From contig CM070511.1 of the NCBI GenBank assembly GCA_036346375.1, positions 4,588,001 through 4,652,000 on the forward strand: 64,000 nt of DNA. The letters run 5' to 3'. The stretch's first letter is position 1; each line of letters begins with the position of its first letter. A model generated the notes under the pieces. It was not told the origin of the DNA and made no database searches. It was given only the letters and a program-made list of their open reading frames with translations. Source of the DNA: Guadua angustifolia. Its lineage: Eukaryota > Streptophyta > Magnoliopsida > Poales > Poaceae. Of this stretch, positions 32,722 through 45,600 are shown piece by piece. The translations under genes were made by a program, and so were the position numbers.

Positions 32722-33000
32722 ACTACGGTGGATCGGGCATGCACAAGCGGTTCGAAACCGCTTTCAGAAGTGATTTTGAGCGCTTGTAAATCATGCAGTG
32801 ATACCCGTCGGGTATCTGGCAGTTCCCAACCGCTTCGGTTGGACACTTTCTGGCGGTTGGTGTGACCAACCGCTTGTGAAGAGGGTCTCTCCACAAGCGG
32901 TTGGAGTTACCAACCGCTTGTGAAGAGGCTGACAGCACAGCGTTTTGATTATATTCAATATAAAATATGTTTTCAGAGGGGTTTTTGATATAGATTTTGA
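32722..33000. mobile_element. Probable left end of CACTA-2 with subterminal repeats
   Basis: CACTACGGTGGATCGGG at 32722 is a diverged CACTA-type terminus. It is followed by a cluster of 'ccaaccgctt(g)' repeats in both orientations (for example 'caaccgcttgtgaagagg' twice, near 32870 and 32910, and 'cacaagcggttgg' near 32892). Such an array just inside a CACTA terminus is the usual subterminal structure. The motif differs from those of CACTA-1 and CACTA-3, so this is another family. The right end is not in the window. Confidence 0.5.
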
Positions 33001-33199
33001 CAATATTAAAATAAATAGAACTACAGGAGTTTTCTTGACACAATAATTATATATATATTATTCATGCGTACTCATTCAGATAATTACGAGGTTCATTTAC
33101 GTAAAAATACTGAACTTAATAGACTAAAAATGAACAAGTTGATTTAACACATGAAATAATAAGCCACTTTTACAAGTTTCAAAGAATAAAAGGGTGAAT

Positions 33200-36186
33200 C
33201 TTGAGCTCATTTCTTGCGTCGTCGCTCTTTGTGCCCTTGGTCGACGTTGATGTCGAGTTCACACCGTCCTTATTTCAGACAAGGTCTCCAACCATTTGCG
33301 TGGAACTCGCCTTTGGTGGATACAATCTAAATCGACAATAAAGTCGACGAGTTGTTATTGGATTCTTTGTAACCGGTGCAATGGGATCACGCCTTGCTCA
33401 TCGATGTTGGGCTGACAAAGCGGGAAGTAAATAAATCTCTGGACATGTAATTAAAGTGTAAGTACTAAGAAATTGACATGTTCACACTACCTCGGTGTTG
33501 GTTGTCGGCACATCGCCGTGGGTAATACTTTGCATATAGTGGCACACATAATAGCCACATAAGTTGTTTCCTTCCGTCTGTTGTAGAACCTGCGATGAAA
33601 TTTGAAAAGAAAACAATTATTATTGGGATGAAAAACTGTTACGGCATATTAATATTCTTTATCGTGCTCGAGTGCTTATTTGTACATCAAATTCGTTCTC
33701 GAAATCTCCTTGTTGCTTCTTTCGGAACCTTGCGAATGCCCTGTGTGATGCGTTATTATGAGTAGTAATTATCAGAGTTGGAATTAGCAAGGTATTTCAA
33801 TATATATAATAAGGAAAACTATCGTATATATATGTGCTATATACTGTTTAGGGTGTCAATGATATATTGATATTTTTCCACCGAGTCGTTTTGAGTCTTG
33901 AACAACGATCCGGTGCTATCAAGCTTGATGACAAGAAGGATCGAGTGATACCTATTCATGTATTGCAACATATATGTAACTAGCTAGTAGTATTATCAAT
34001 GCCTTGGAAAATATAAGAACGAGAGGTTGTATATATACGTACCCGAAGTTGAAGGGCAGAAGTATGTACGGTTTGTACTGTTGTCCCAAGAATGCATCGA
34101 GAATGTAATCTTCAACATCCTTTCAGTTCAATCCAAAGACGTACGCGTTAACAATCTCTGGGTCGATGAAGCCCACGTTGAAGATGTTCTCTTTTCTACA
34201 TCGTTGTATCTCCATTCTACATAGAAAGGTATAAGTTTAAGAGTCGCAATTTTGTTGTACGAGGAAGCACACGGTAAAGGTATGAGCTTGACACTTATAG
34301 GCACCAGCAGCTCATGAGAGACACGTTGATGGAGTCGGCATGGTAAATATTGTAGAAGTCCTCGAATTCGAGCCATATGCTGCTGTTCCCGCGATAAAAA
34401 TCATCTTCTTTGAAACGGACGGGGAACATCGTTCTTAGTTGAGCGGACTCTGTCATGTACCATTCGTGAAATTGCTGCATCTTGGTTGACAGATCCTTTA
34501 TCTCATTAGGGTCAATCAGCTCCCGGCCCAACTGATATTGCCATCTGACCTTTACCATTGGAAGATCATATATTAATCCAAGAGCTGCAGCTATGGAACT
34601 GATTCCTGCCTCCTTCACAAACCTCTCGAGGTTCTCCTGATCTTGGTCTCTCTTCTTCTTTGCCGCCGCCGCCTGACCATGTTTATTCTTCTGTGTAGCC
34701 TTTATTATTGTCCGTTCATAGTTGGGCCAGCACAGCAGCAACTTTACCTGACATGTCGTGAAGTGTTCTTCCGCTTTTGGATCAATTGGTACCTTCTTTG
34801 GCTTTGGCTTTTTTTTGTGAAGTGTGCAGCCAATTCTGCTTTCATGACCGCGTCACTCTCCTCCTTAGTCATATCATATGCCCTTTTTGGAGGTTCCTTT
34901 ATCTTTGTTGATCGGCTGGAGGAGGCCTTCTTGGGAGCAGGTGGAGGAGCCTTTCTGCTATCGAGCTTCTTCCTCGGAGGAGATGGTGGAGGTGTGGTTT
35001 TCCTGGGGGGTTCATTTTTGTTTGAGATGGTGGTGGCGGAGTAGGGCTTCTGCGTGGAGCGGGTGGTGGAGGAGGCGTGCTCTGTTTTGCCGGCGAGGCA
35101 TTGCGTGGAGGTGACGTTGGAGGAGGCATGGGTTGCCGTGGTAGAGATGATGCCTCCACACCATCTGGAAATATGATGTGCCGTTTGCACCAGAGGATGA
35201 TATTGTGGAGGGCCTGTCCAAGCTTGGTCATGTCGTCGCCTCCAGCAATATCAATGAGAAGTTCTTCAAATCCGCTCAGCACCTCCTCCACCGCGACCTT
35301 CGAGTAACCCGGGGGTATATCGTTGCAGTGGAACGTCTAGCCCTGTTCCACTGGAAATGCCATGCCATAAGCCACCTTGATGGAGAGGTTACGCGCATCA
35401 ACGTGTAGCTCACACTGGCGGCGAACCCTTATGTCATCCACGGGATAACGAGCTATCAAGTTCTCTGCTTTAGGGGCCCCGGTGGACACGCAGCTACTCC
35501 GCCGCGCGGAGGGGCTGATCACGGCGTCTGGCTGATTGCTCGGACCTAGTCCCTGAAGCTTGCTGAGGGCAATCTGTACTTGTTGCGCAACTATATCGCC
35601 GATGCTAGCCTGGGTTGCTCTGAGCTCTTGTTCCAATTGGTACACTTTATATAATTCCCTTGTTTTTCTTCTTTGCCGGCTCCTGTACGTATGCGTATCC
35701 TTGGCGAAACCGTACTTCCACGGCGTATGCTTGCCCATACCTCGTGTCCGTCCCGGGTGCTCAGGGTTTTGAAGGGCATGTAAGCTCGTCATTCTCCTGT
35801 CGCACTAACGCACCTGCTGAGGCCGCCGGCAAATTGTACAATCCTTTGACCAGCCTCTTGCACTCCTGGTGCCATCACCAAGCTGCCGTCATCTGAAAGG
35901 CTCCCCCCGTGACCCATGAACCAATTGCGCAGGTGCTCTTCCCACTCCGCGGTAGCCGGTGTGACGTCCTTTGCCATTAATTCTTCCCGCTTCTCCCATT
36001 TTGGTACAGCCTTGAGGTAACCACCGGTGCCAAGATGGTGGTGGTATTTCTTCATCTGTGAATTGGCCTTGTTCTTCTGACTCGCGGCATGGCCTTCAGC
36101 TGACAGCTTGTACTCCTCGAATGCTTCCCAGTGATCCGCCAGCTTAGGAAATTGGTTGAAGTCGGGTCTTTCTCCCTTCTGGACAC
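33200..36186 (-). pseudogene. CACTA-2 gene, downstream part with Ulp1-like protease
   Basis: Read leftwards from 36186: QKGERPDFNQFPKLADHWE (in frame with 47317-47675 across CACTA-3) and KYHHHLGTGGYLKAVPKWEK to 35789. Then a Pro-rich region (35290-34740), then MQQFHEWYMTES (34480 area). The C48/Ulp1-type protease part follows: VGFIDPEIVNAYVFGLNRKD and GQQYKPYILLPFNFG (about 34200-34040), HSILLVIKLDS (about 33930), and the Cys region QTEGNNLCGYYVCHYM (about 33570-33520). A last exon-like piece ends near 33208. Introns separate the pieces. His, Gln and Cys of the active site can be placed; the Asp is not obvious. Such genes occur beside tnp2 in grass CACTA elements; their substrate is not known to me. 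Confidence 0.7.
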
Positions 36187-36204
36187 ACTACTACACGTTT
36201 ACAC

Positions 36205-36580
36205 ATCACAATCGATTCTTTTTTATCATCGCAATCGGTTCTGGTGGCGACACTAAGCGGTTAGACAGAGATGAGGCGCTATTATTACAGTCGGTTCTTG
36301 CCCGATAGAGATGAACTCATCATCTCTATCGGTTCTTCAAAGCGATAGAGATTATAGTATAATCTCTATCGCTTCTTTCAAGAACCGATAGAGATGATGA
36401 GTTCATCTCTATCATTTTCTTCGAAGAACCGATAGAGATGATGAGTTCATCTCTATCATTTTCTTGTAGGAACCGATAGAGATGTAAACATTATCTCTAT
36501 CATTTCTTACAAAAACCGATAGAGATGACAATGTTATCTCTATCATTTTCTTGTGAGAACCGATAGAGATGAAGGGTGTG
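36205..36580. repeat. Left subterminal repeat array of CACTA-3
   Basis: Dense copies of 'aaccgatagagatgat' and its complement 'catctctatcggttctt', several arranged head to head, so a cruciform is possible. In En/Spm-type elements such arrays are bound by the element-encoded TnpA/TNP1 protein. A plain AT-rich tail (36590-36780) follows. Confidence 0.85.
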
Positions 36581-36782
36581 CTACTTTCCAATTGACCCTC
36601 CAATCAGCACATATTTCACACAAATATATATATGCACATATCACAAACATACAAAGATGTATATCACATTCACATTCACGTAAAATGAATACAACTCATT
36701 CACGTAAAATGAATACTTTAATTGTTACAACAAATACAAATCACATTCAGAAAATGAATACTTTGTTACAACCGACACATGC

Positions 36783-39700
36783 TTAACCATCATGTACACA
36801 TGTAATCCCATTCAGATTTGTAATATTGTTCACATATAGCCTAGTCTGAGCTTTGGGATCTCTAAACCGTCCGTCCTCCACCATACATTCCATCCAAGAC
36901 CCTTGGCATAAGTGGTCCCTTATCTTGTTGGCGTAGTGCGGTCTATACTCTTCGGGGATATTGAGAGTCTGCAAAATAGAAGCGAGTGTTTTAATTTAAG
37001 TTTTGAAATTTCTATGTGAAAGGCTACTTGTATTATTATGCATGTACATATATACCGGGGAAAGCGGTGCGAGAGGCTAATCAAGATCAGCATGTGATGC
37101 ATGACGTACAAACCCATGATGGTAAATCGCTGCCTGTTGATGGCACTGTGAAGAAAGAAAAGAAATTAAGAGACGAAGAAAATATGTCAGAAATCTAAAT
37201 CTTATATAGGGAGCGCCACTTGTACCTTGAAGCGCACATACTCGACTTGGAGCCCTTTTTTCGATCGTGTATCCTCATTCTGCGGCGTAGTCGAGAAACC
37301 CCTATATACATTGGAGAGACGTCATTAAGTACAAAATAATGAATGTACGTAGTTAAATACGTAAAGTGTTACATAAGAGTAGTGCACTTCTTTGCTCCAA
37401 AGGAGGCTTGATCGCGTAGGCCATCGGTCTCTTCTCAATAGAATTAAAAGTGTAGACCACGTTGTTACTCGGAATGATCACGAGTAGGACCCAATGGTTG
37501 CTTATTAAATGGTATGCAATAAGGAAATAAGTTCACATACGGTTGAAGTGCGTACAAGTAATTGAAGGGTGTAGTAGTACTTACTCCTCGTGAATGCGGG
37601 AATAGAATGAAGTCCTTCTTGGCCTCGACTTTCAACGCACCCTTGATGTAGCCGGCAAGCCATTGCGGTTGAAGCCTAGCCATCGTTGCGGACACCGGCT
37701 CGTGGTCGATTTAACCCAATTAGTTGTCGATTCGTCACGACTTCATTGCCTCATTGCCCCGCAACTCGTATTGAATATTCTGAAGCATAATGCAAAATCC
37801 TATGGAAGTTCTAAGGTCATGCTACGTGGTGCGATACTCACGGTGTCGAGGATCGCACGATGGAAACGTCGATGGAGATCATTTGGTAGAGACTTTAGCA
37901 GATCCTCAAAAGCGACCGAAATGTCCCGTCGTCCTCACGGTGGAAATGTCCTTTTGTACCTAACATTGAAGTCGACCCGCCGCTCGTTCCCTTTCACTTT
38001 GTCAATGTACCATCCATGGAGTATCGAGTCCACATGCCTAAAGTATTCAATTTCAGAGGAGGCGAAGGGCTTTCCATGTTCATCGCCTTAAAATTATAGG
38101 GCTTCTCTGTGGCTGTGGCGGCTCTCCTTTCGGGCGAAGGAGTCTCCGAGGCGGGGTTGGAGGCTTTTCTGTGCACTGAGAGGGCACTGTGGTCTGTGTG
38201 AGCCTTGGCTTTTAGCGGAGGCCTCGGTGGTTCTGTGGTGTCGTGGTAGCCCTTTATGCACCACTCAATTACTGCATGCGGGACTCGTCCTGATCGTGGG
38301 AGGAGGCGCAGTACTGTAGGAACCTACAAAGCAGCGTATGAACAACTTGTTGCAATACTCTTTGAATGGTACAGAAGAAGCGAGGTTTTTACCTTGACCA
38401 AGACTGGCGCTGCCGTGGGCCATTTGATGAACGACATGTGCGCTTGCGAGAGTGGTGATCTCTTCGTTGGGGGAACTCGAGCACATGTGATAAGAAGGCT
38501 TCGGGCGTAGTCCACCTAGACCCTCATGTAGCCCTTCCCCAAAGGCCGACCATGCCTTTATGTCGGTCTCGTTGCATGGAAATGCAACCCGCGTGCAACC
38601 TCAGCAGAAATCCGTCTTCGTCGGCGTGGTGGCACTTCGTGGCGCCTTGCAAGAGGTGTGCAACTTAAGAGAAAATATTGGGGAGTTACCCTCGCACCTC
38701 GAAGCCATGCAAAATTAACTATTACCTTTAGTGCGGACCAGCCTTATCATTTTAGACCCTTGTTCTGGTCGCCTGCACAAAGCATCAGACAGTGGCGGGG
38801 TCATCTGCTCGACTGGGAGAACATCGCCATCATCTCGGCCCTCAAGCGGTCCATCTCTACCCTCATCTCCTGCTCACGTGCCGTCATCTCCCCCCTCATC
38901 TCCTCCTTGATCTCCTCCTGGCGTGTCCTTCATGCGCTCGTCGTGCCTCCCATGATCTTGCCTGGCACTCCTAACCTCGTCTTGATCGTCTTCTTCGTAT
39001 GCCCCGCCCCTACGGCAAGTACCCGGCCCTTATGGTCGGACTTCCCGATCGTGGAGGACAAGATGTCATTTGACCCTTGGCTAACAAAGGTCCCCTGCTC
39101 TTTCCTCTGGCTGACCTCCTCCTGCAAGAGGGGAGTACGAATTAGATCTGAAATACAACAGAATGGTTGATCGCAATGTAGTAAGTTTGTCGACTTACGA
39201 TGGTGGAGACGACTTAGCTTGTAGTGGGGTTTGGTACTACCGGCTGCCCGTCCATGATTTCTTTGTCCTCGCTAATACCCAGTCACGTGCCCGCTCCTCA
39301 CATATGTGGGAGTAAGGCAACGCTGTCCCGGAGTTCGCGCACTCCTCGGTTACTCGCGCCCATTCTGCTTTCTTCCCTTCGTAGCCACCTGAACCGAGGT
39401 GGTGCGGGTACGTGTTCTGCCTCTGGATACCAATGTTCTTCTGTCTCAGCTCCTCCGCCTCGGGCGTACCCTTGATCTCGTGAACTCCTCCCAAACATCG
39501 GAGTCACGAACGGATACCTCTCGAATGGTGTACGGCCTTTCAAAGACGTACTTACTATGCATGTAGACCACAGAAGTGCCTCAAAGCCACACCCATCCTC
39601 TTCATGGCGTACCGCTTTGGCATTATTTTCGCCCTCCTCTTCTATAATCCATTTGCCCTTCACCTCATCCCACAGTAGGTTCTTACGCTCGTGACCTCCT

Positions 39701-40057
39701 TTCTCCGGTCCTTAACTTATGGCAACCCTCTCCCTCACCAATTGGCGAGGAATGGCGGTATCGCCCTTGTACTTACGAGGACCCGTGCAAACCCGTGGCA
39801 TTGAATGGAGAACTGCGGTGTTCTCCTGTGGCCCTTTACTCGGTCCTCGGGCCTTCCTCACCTTACTCGGCCCCTCGACACTTGGAAGTTGGCTCGGCTC
39901 GACACTTGGAAGTTCGCTCGGCCCTCGACACTTGGAAGTTGGCTCGGCTCGACACTTGGAAGTTCGCTCGGCCCCTCAGAGCAGCTAATTCGGTTACATG
40001 CTCGGCGATGAGTCGATGCTCTCTAGTTGCGACATTTTCAGGTTTTCTTATCGACAT
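36783..40057 (-). pseudogene. CACTA-3 second gene (transposase_24-like plus Ulp1-like tail)
   Basis: The likely start is the ATG at 40057-40055 (MSIRKPENVATREHRLIAEH). It is followed by a repeated stretch (RANFQVSSRANFQVS), then KGKWIIEEEGENNAKAVRHE with RTPFERYPFVTP and NIGIQRQNTYPHHLGSGGYE with CANSGTALPYSHICEERARD (39663-39237), typical of the second gene of grass CACTA elements. A Pro/Lys-rich part and SYHMCSSSPNEEI follow. NHWVLLVIIPSNNVVYTF near 37500 corresponds to the Ulp1 His block. The expected QPxxxxCGYYV block is degraded near 37110, with no Cys. The last exon ends HLCQGSWMECMVEDGRFRDP and a stop at 36783. Frame changes show decay and introns. Confidence 0.65.
39874..39975. repeat. 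Four tandem 24-25-bp units in the N-terminus of the second CACTA-3 gene
   Basis: The unit is 'tcgacacttggaagtt(g/c)gctcgg', with alternate units differing at one base, so the larger repeat is about 50 bp. On the minus strand the first two units read RANFQVSS/RANFQVSR; a change of frame then gives RTSKCRAEPTSKCR. The array is therefore a small coding minisatellite with an unstable frame. Confidence 0.85.
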
Positions 40058-40167
40058 GGTATATATTTGACATGAGATAAAGCAATTAAGTAGCAATTAT
40101 GTGAAGTTGACAATAAATCATGTAAAGCAACCTCTCATTGACAACAAACAGAGAAGCGAATGATCTT

Positions 40168-40518
40168 CAACGATGACTCCTAACCTCTAAATAGGTTTGG
40201 TCCTAATCCCATTCGAGGATATGTGGTTAGGGCAAGTTCTAAGCCGTTGTACAACTCAGAGAAAATTTGGCAGACATCTCCCATTGTTCTCCGGATACGC
40301 GTCTCGACAACAAGTCAAGAGGGTGTGTATTCGGAGAACAAGCGAGAAACGCTATCAAATCTACTGTGAGTTGTACAACAACCAGAACTTGCGAATCTCG
40401 AACTCGCCCAAAAACGTGGACAATTCGAGGCGCTTGCTTATAAATATGCTATTCGGCATATTTATAATTAAACACTCTCGAGCAGGAGACGTGGAGTTAC
40501 ATAACCTAAACTCTAACA
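40168..40518 (-). promoter_or_regulatory. Upstream module A of CACTA-3 (before the second gene)
   Basis: This is a diverged direct repeat of module B at 46099-46467. Read on the minus strand it has a near-palindromic TATAAATA segment (40438-40466), then a long inverted repeat (40247-40378) with outer arms TTGTACAACTCA/TGAGTTGTACAA and inner arms at 40286-40300 and 40325-40339. It lies 111 bp upstream of the second gene's ATG, so it is a good candidate for promoter and 5' leader. Function is inferred from its position before both genes. Confidence 0.65.
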
Positions 40519-41899
40519 TATCTTTGAGATAAAAAAGTAATATGCAATTAAGATTGAAATAACTATACCATGCATACTCAAAAGTTGCTACAAGCCATCC
40601 TTTGCATATATAAACAAGCAATCACTTTGCATATGGAAAGATTATGCTATATAGAAATGTATGAATACTTTTGCGATGCTAACTTTGTAAAATACCGGGA
40701 CTATCCAAGAGATACACCAAGCATAGAAAAAATCGAATTGAGAATCATATAAGGACAAATAAGACCATATATGTTGCGGTTGTTAAAACTAAGACAAGAG
40801 TATAAGGTAATCCACATATATAGCAACAACACATATCTGGCTTAACATCGGGTTTTGGTAGTTTACAAACCTGTTGGTATCAAGTCCACTTTTGCTAAAC
40901 TAAACTCATAATTGAAGTTTGGAAATTGAAGATCGATAAGCAGTCCAAGACAATCTACCAAAGTGATTGGTGCGGGTAAATGTACACCGATTGGTGCACA
41001 TATGTGTTGATGTCTGAAAGCATTCATATTGATAATACAAAATTTTTTCTTCATATTGATAATTTTGAGCAATCAAGCTTTTGAATAAGACTGCTCAATC
41101 TTTTATACCCTTTGTGGTTTTTAAAACAATTTTGTTATAACTTAAATATCTCAACTTATCGTATCTTTTGGTTTTATATAAATAGGTTGATAGTCCAAGT
41201 CATCTACAACTCGGACTCTTTAGCTATATAAGCCACCTCTGTACTTGTAATCTTTGAAGCATTATAATGATCTGCTTCTCATGGGTTTTTTCTGCAAGGG
41301 TTTTTCATGTTGAATCTAATCTTCATTATTTTGCCATGCTAACCCTAACACTCGAGAATGAAGTACCGATTGTCACTGGTTCAATGAATTTTCCTCTTCT
41401 TTATTATGCTACTTCATACCATTATCAAGAACTCGATGTAGAAAAACTTCAAAGAAAGGAATTCATCTTGTCATTTACTCATTTTATATACATTACTCCC
41501 GAGTCCCGACAAATCAATTATGTTCTTCTAACAGAAATACGGATTGGAACTTAAGCACATGCAGCATACCGGTGGACAGCGTGGGGCGACTTGGCGGGGA
41601 GGAGTCGACATGCGTGGGGAAGAAGAGTCGGCATGGGAGGAGTCGGCGTGGGGCGACTTCGGCGTGAAGGCGACTTGGCGTGGGGGTGACTTCGGCGTGG
41701 GGGCGACTTCGGCGTGAGGTCTTGGTCGGGAGGAGTCGGCGTGGGGGCGATTCGGCATGGGGAAGGAGTGCACGGCGTGAGGAGGAGAGGGAGCGTGGAG
41801 GCTTGCGGCGGCGTTGGCGGTGGGCGAAGAAATCGTGGTCTTGGGAGCAATTGGTATGGCGGAGCTAGGGCAAAAATGGAGGAGCGCGTAATATTGTTC
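40519..41899. other. CACTA-3 spacer between the two genes, no gene seen
   Basis: The first kilobase is AT-rich with short frames and no recognisable motif. A sharply GC-rich patch at 41570-41870 is built from repeats of 'ggcgacttcggcgtgggg' and variants, a local low-complexity expansion. No terminal repeat of another element was recognised. Confidence 0.5.
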
Positions 41900-42215
41900 A
41901 CTCTCCTCATTACTATCGGTTGTCCAACAAAACCGATAGAAATACTTGTACTAAGGAAAACGCTAGGAGGCATATTCCTATCGGTTTTCAAGTAAAACCG
42001 ATACAATGATAGTATCTCTATCGGTTTTTAAATGACAACCGATAGAAATACTTGTACTAAGGAAAACCCTAGGGTGATATTTCTATCGGTTGTAAAGTAA
42101 AACCGATACAAGCTCAAGGATAGTATTACTATCGGTTTTATTAAAAACCGATACAAATGATTATGTATATGTGTTGCTTTCAATAAGAACCGATACAAAT
42201 ATAGGCCTTTTGTTT
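41900..42215. repeat. Internal subterminal-like repeat cluster in CACTA-3
   Basis: Repeats of 'ctatcggttttnaa' and 'aaaccgatagaaatacttgt' in both orientations resemble the arrays inside the CACTA-3 ends but lie in its middle, just past the end of TNP2. No CACTA terminus is visible beside it. Confidence 0.75.
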
Positions 42216-42616
42216 TCCCGACAAACCATAAAGTCTGAATTCTGAGAGATATCGATCAAAGAGTGAAAAGGCCATATCTTTTGCACACATAGTTGGAATT
42301 ATTTGAAAGTTTGCGAAACATACTTTGTGATACTACGATCTTTTCTAAAAAGGATTTTGGCAAAATGAGTAAGCATTGAAAAAGAAGCCCAAATTCACTT
42401 TGTAGGCATACTTTTTGGTCAAAGAGTAGAAAAGTCAAATCTTTCTCAAATAAAGTCCAAGTATTCGAAAATTCGAAAATGATTTGATGTAGAGTGCCTT
42501 CTTTTTATTCCATTAAGTAGCTACATACCACAATGCATTGACAAAATTTGTGAAAGTTTCATACGTACACATAACCTTTGCAAACACATATCAACCGATA
42601 CAATGATGTACTCCTT

Positions 42617-45600
42617 TTATTTACAATATAACCCTTCTTGATGATCTACACGCATATAATTTCTTCCATGTGTGTCGTTGTCACCGCTTAAGACAGCCCC
42701 ATCCGCAAGCGGAGGTATTTCATCGAATTGGTCGTATTCTTCTTCATCTATGACATTTTCGACACCAACGATCCGCCGCTTACCATAAAGGACGACGTGC
42801 AACCTCGGATTGGCGGATCACGCACATAGAAAACTTGATTTGCTTGCTTCGCAAGCACTGAATGGGTCATCTTTATAGGCGAGTCTGTTGAGATCCACAA
42901 GAGTAAAACCTCTCTTGTCGACCTTCACTCCATGTGGAAGTCCCACCCACTTACATCGAACAATGGAATTTGGTATATTCCGTAATCGAGCTCCCAAATT
43001 TCTTGATCACCCGTAATAAGAGTTCATTGCCATTGAGGATCCTCCTTTCGATGATGTTCATCGGACAAAGCATCTATCTTGACACATTGTTTTGAACAAG
43101 ACTCTTCGCATCCTGACTTTCAGTGTAAAAGGTGTACCCATTAATATCGTACCCCTGCCATGTCTGTACATTAAATCTAGGTCCGTCAGCCAACCATTTG
43201 ATAGTATCACTAACAAAGACCTCTGCCTCCTGTTTGAACCATGTTAGAAATCTATCGTTGTGTTCTCGCATGATGGAAAGCTCATCCATATGTGGATTCT
43301 CTTCTCGTAAAATCGACTTGTCTTTTCGATATACCTGCAACTTCTTTGTCTTTGCAAGATGTCGAGATCGCTTTGCAATACATATCAAATCTGTGGCCTC
43401 GTTAGTTTCGCTAGCAGTTCCTTTGCGGATAATGCGCCCTCATGGCGAGATAGAGAACACCGATTGCTTGTCTTCTCCGAGATAGTCCACGCAGAACTCA
43501 ATAACCTCTTGGTCCCATAACCTTCCACAATACTACCCTCGAGTTTCACCGATTCCTCACGTAGGACTTTAATATACCCATGTACCTCTCGAGCGGATAC
43601 ATGTAGCGTAAGAATGCGGGCCACATATCTTAATCTCTCGACAAGGTGAACAACAAGATGGACCATGGCGTCGAAGAACGATGGTGGGAAATGCATCTCA
43701 AGTCGACATAGAGTCCGCACCACCTCACTCTGTAAGTTGTCTAGCATATCGGGGTCAATAACTGCGCAGAGATCGCATTGAAGAAATATGAGCTTCGTGA
43801 TTGCAAACTGACATCCTCGGTGAGAATATTTACGATATGGCCCAGGGAGCATTTGGGTCATCAAGACATGGCGATCGTGGGACTTCATGCCCAACAACTT
43901 CAAATCATCCATGGACACCACTTCTTAATGTTTGCAGAGTAGCGAGATGGAACTTTAATACCTTGGAGACATTTGCAGAGATCTTCTTTCTCCTTCTTGG
44001 GCGAGGTGTAGCATGCAATGGGATGTACGGACCTTTCCCATCCTCCTCTATCACTGCAAGCCTGGGCCTGATTCCCATGTAGGCCATGTCGCGACGAGCA
44101 TTCACACCATCCTTGGTCTTCCCAGGTATGTTCAGCAGGATACCAACCAAATTGTCGCAGACATTCTTCTCAACGTGCATGACATCAATACAATGTCGGA
44201 CATCTAACTCCTTCCAGTACGGCAAGTCCCAAAATATGGACCTCTTCTTCCAAATTGTCCTAAACTAACAGATTTACGACTCTTTCCGTCTTCAAGTTCA
44301 ATATCCTTCACACGTGAATATACTTGCCTTCCACTCATAGGTGCGGGGCGAACGGACTTCCCTCTTCCCATCAAATTTGTCATCCATTTTACTAAGATCG
44401 ATGACTTCGAGGTAGAAACCTCGGTGACCCATATACACGGTTTTCTTGGAATTCGGTAGCCATAGGCTCTCAGTCTCCTCTTCACAGATAGGACACGCTT
44501 TGGCTCCTTTCGTACTGTACCCCGCCAAATTACCAAGCGCCGGGAAATCATTTATGGTACAAAATACCATAGCTCGTGAGGGTGAAATACTCTCTTTTGT
44601 ATGCATCCCACACCACGACCCTCATTCCACAATTGTACCAAATCCTCGATCAATGGTGCAAGGTACACATCAATATCATTTCCTATTGTTTGGGTCCCGA
44701 GATTAGCAAGGACATCATGATATACTTCCGCTTCATGCACAACCAAGGAGGAGGTTGTAGATACACAATGAAGCGCCCACGTCTTTGATGGCCGCTCATG
44801 TTACCAAACGGATTCATTCCATCGGTACTCAACCCAAACCTTATGTTCCTCATTTCGCACCAAACTCCTCATGTTTCCAATCGATGTTTCTCCATTGAGC
44901 CGAATCAACGGGGTGTCTCGACTTGCCATCTTCCTTCGAGACTCATAATGCCAACACAACAATTTTGCCTCTCTCGATTTGCAAACAACCGCTCAAGGCG
45001 GGAATGATGGGCAAGTACCACAATACCTTGGCGGTGCACCTTTAGTGACCTCTTCACCATCGTTGCCTCGGCTCTTACGCTTCTTGTCGTTACGCTTCTC
45101 CTTTTGTTTGTACCGGGCACACCTTGCACAATCGGACAAGCGTGCAGCTCCCCGACATATGCGTTACGGTACAAGATGCAATCATTAGGACATGCATGTA
45201 TCCTTTCTATTTCCATTCCCATGGGACACGATAGCTTCTTCGCTTCATAAATGCTTGTTGGCAACTCGTTTCATACGGAAGCACATCCGATAGAAGAACT
45301 AGAAGTGCATTGAAACTTGTATCCGTCCAGCGGTGTTTTGCCTTCATTCGAACAATGCAAGGACCGAACCCAACTTGGTGTATTCCGCTTTGCAACTTTG
45401 TGAGCAGCGGTTTGGCATCGCCTTCCATCAAGCTTTTAAACTTTTGAACTCTCTTTCCGTGTAATTACCCTCCACATCCCGCAACATTTGCTCCAAATTC
45501 TCATCCTCAAACATATCATGCTGCAACTCGTCATCCGGTTCCACCGTATCTTCGTTACACATCGAAGGGTACCACTTCTCGCCGTGATGGATCCAACACG

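Noticed and set aside
36205..36580. Regular short repeats considered as a CRISPR array
   Set aside because: Repeats are inverted and unevenly spaced in a plant transposon end, next to a CACTA terminus; no spacers and no cas genes.
39719..39988. + strand 89-codon frame with LGSWLGSTLGSSLG repeats as a secreted repeat protein
   Set aside because: The repeats come from the minisatellite inside the minus-strand CACTA gene; the minus frame has the gene context.
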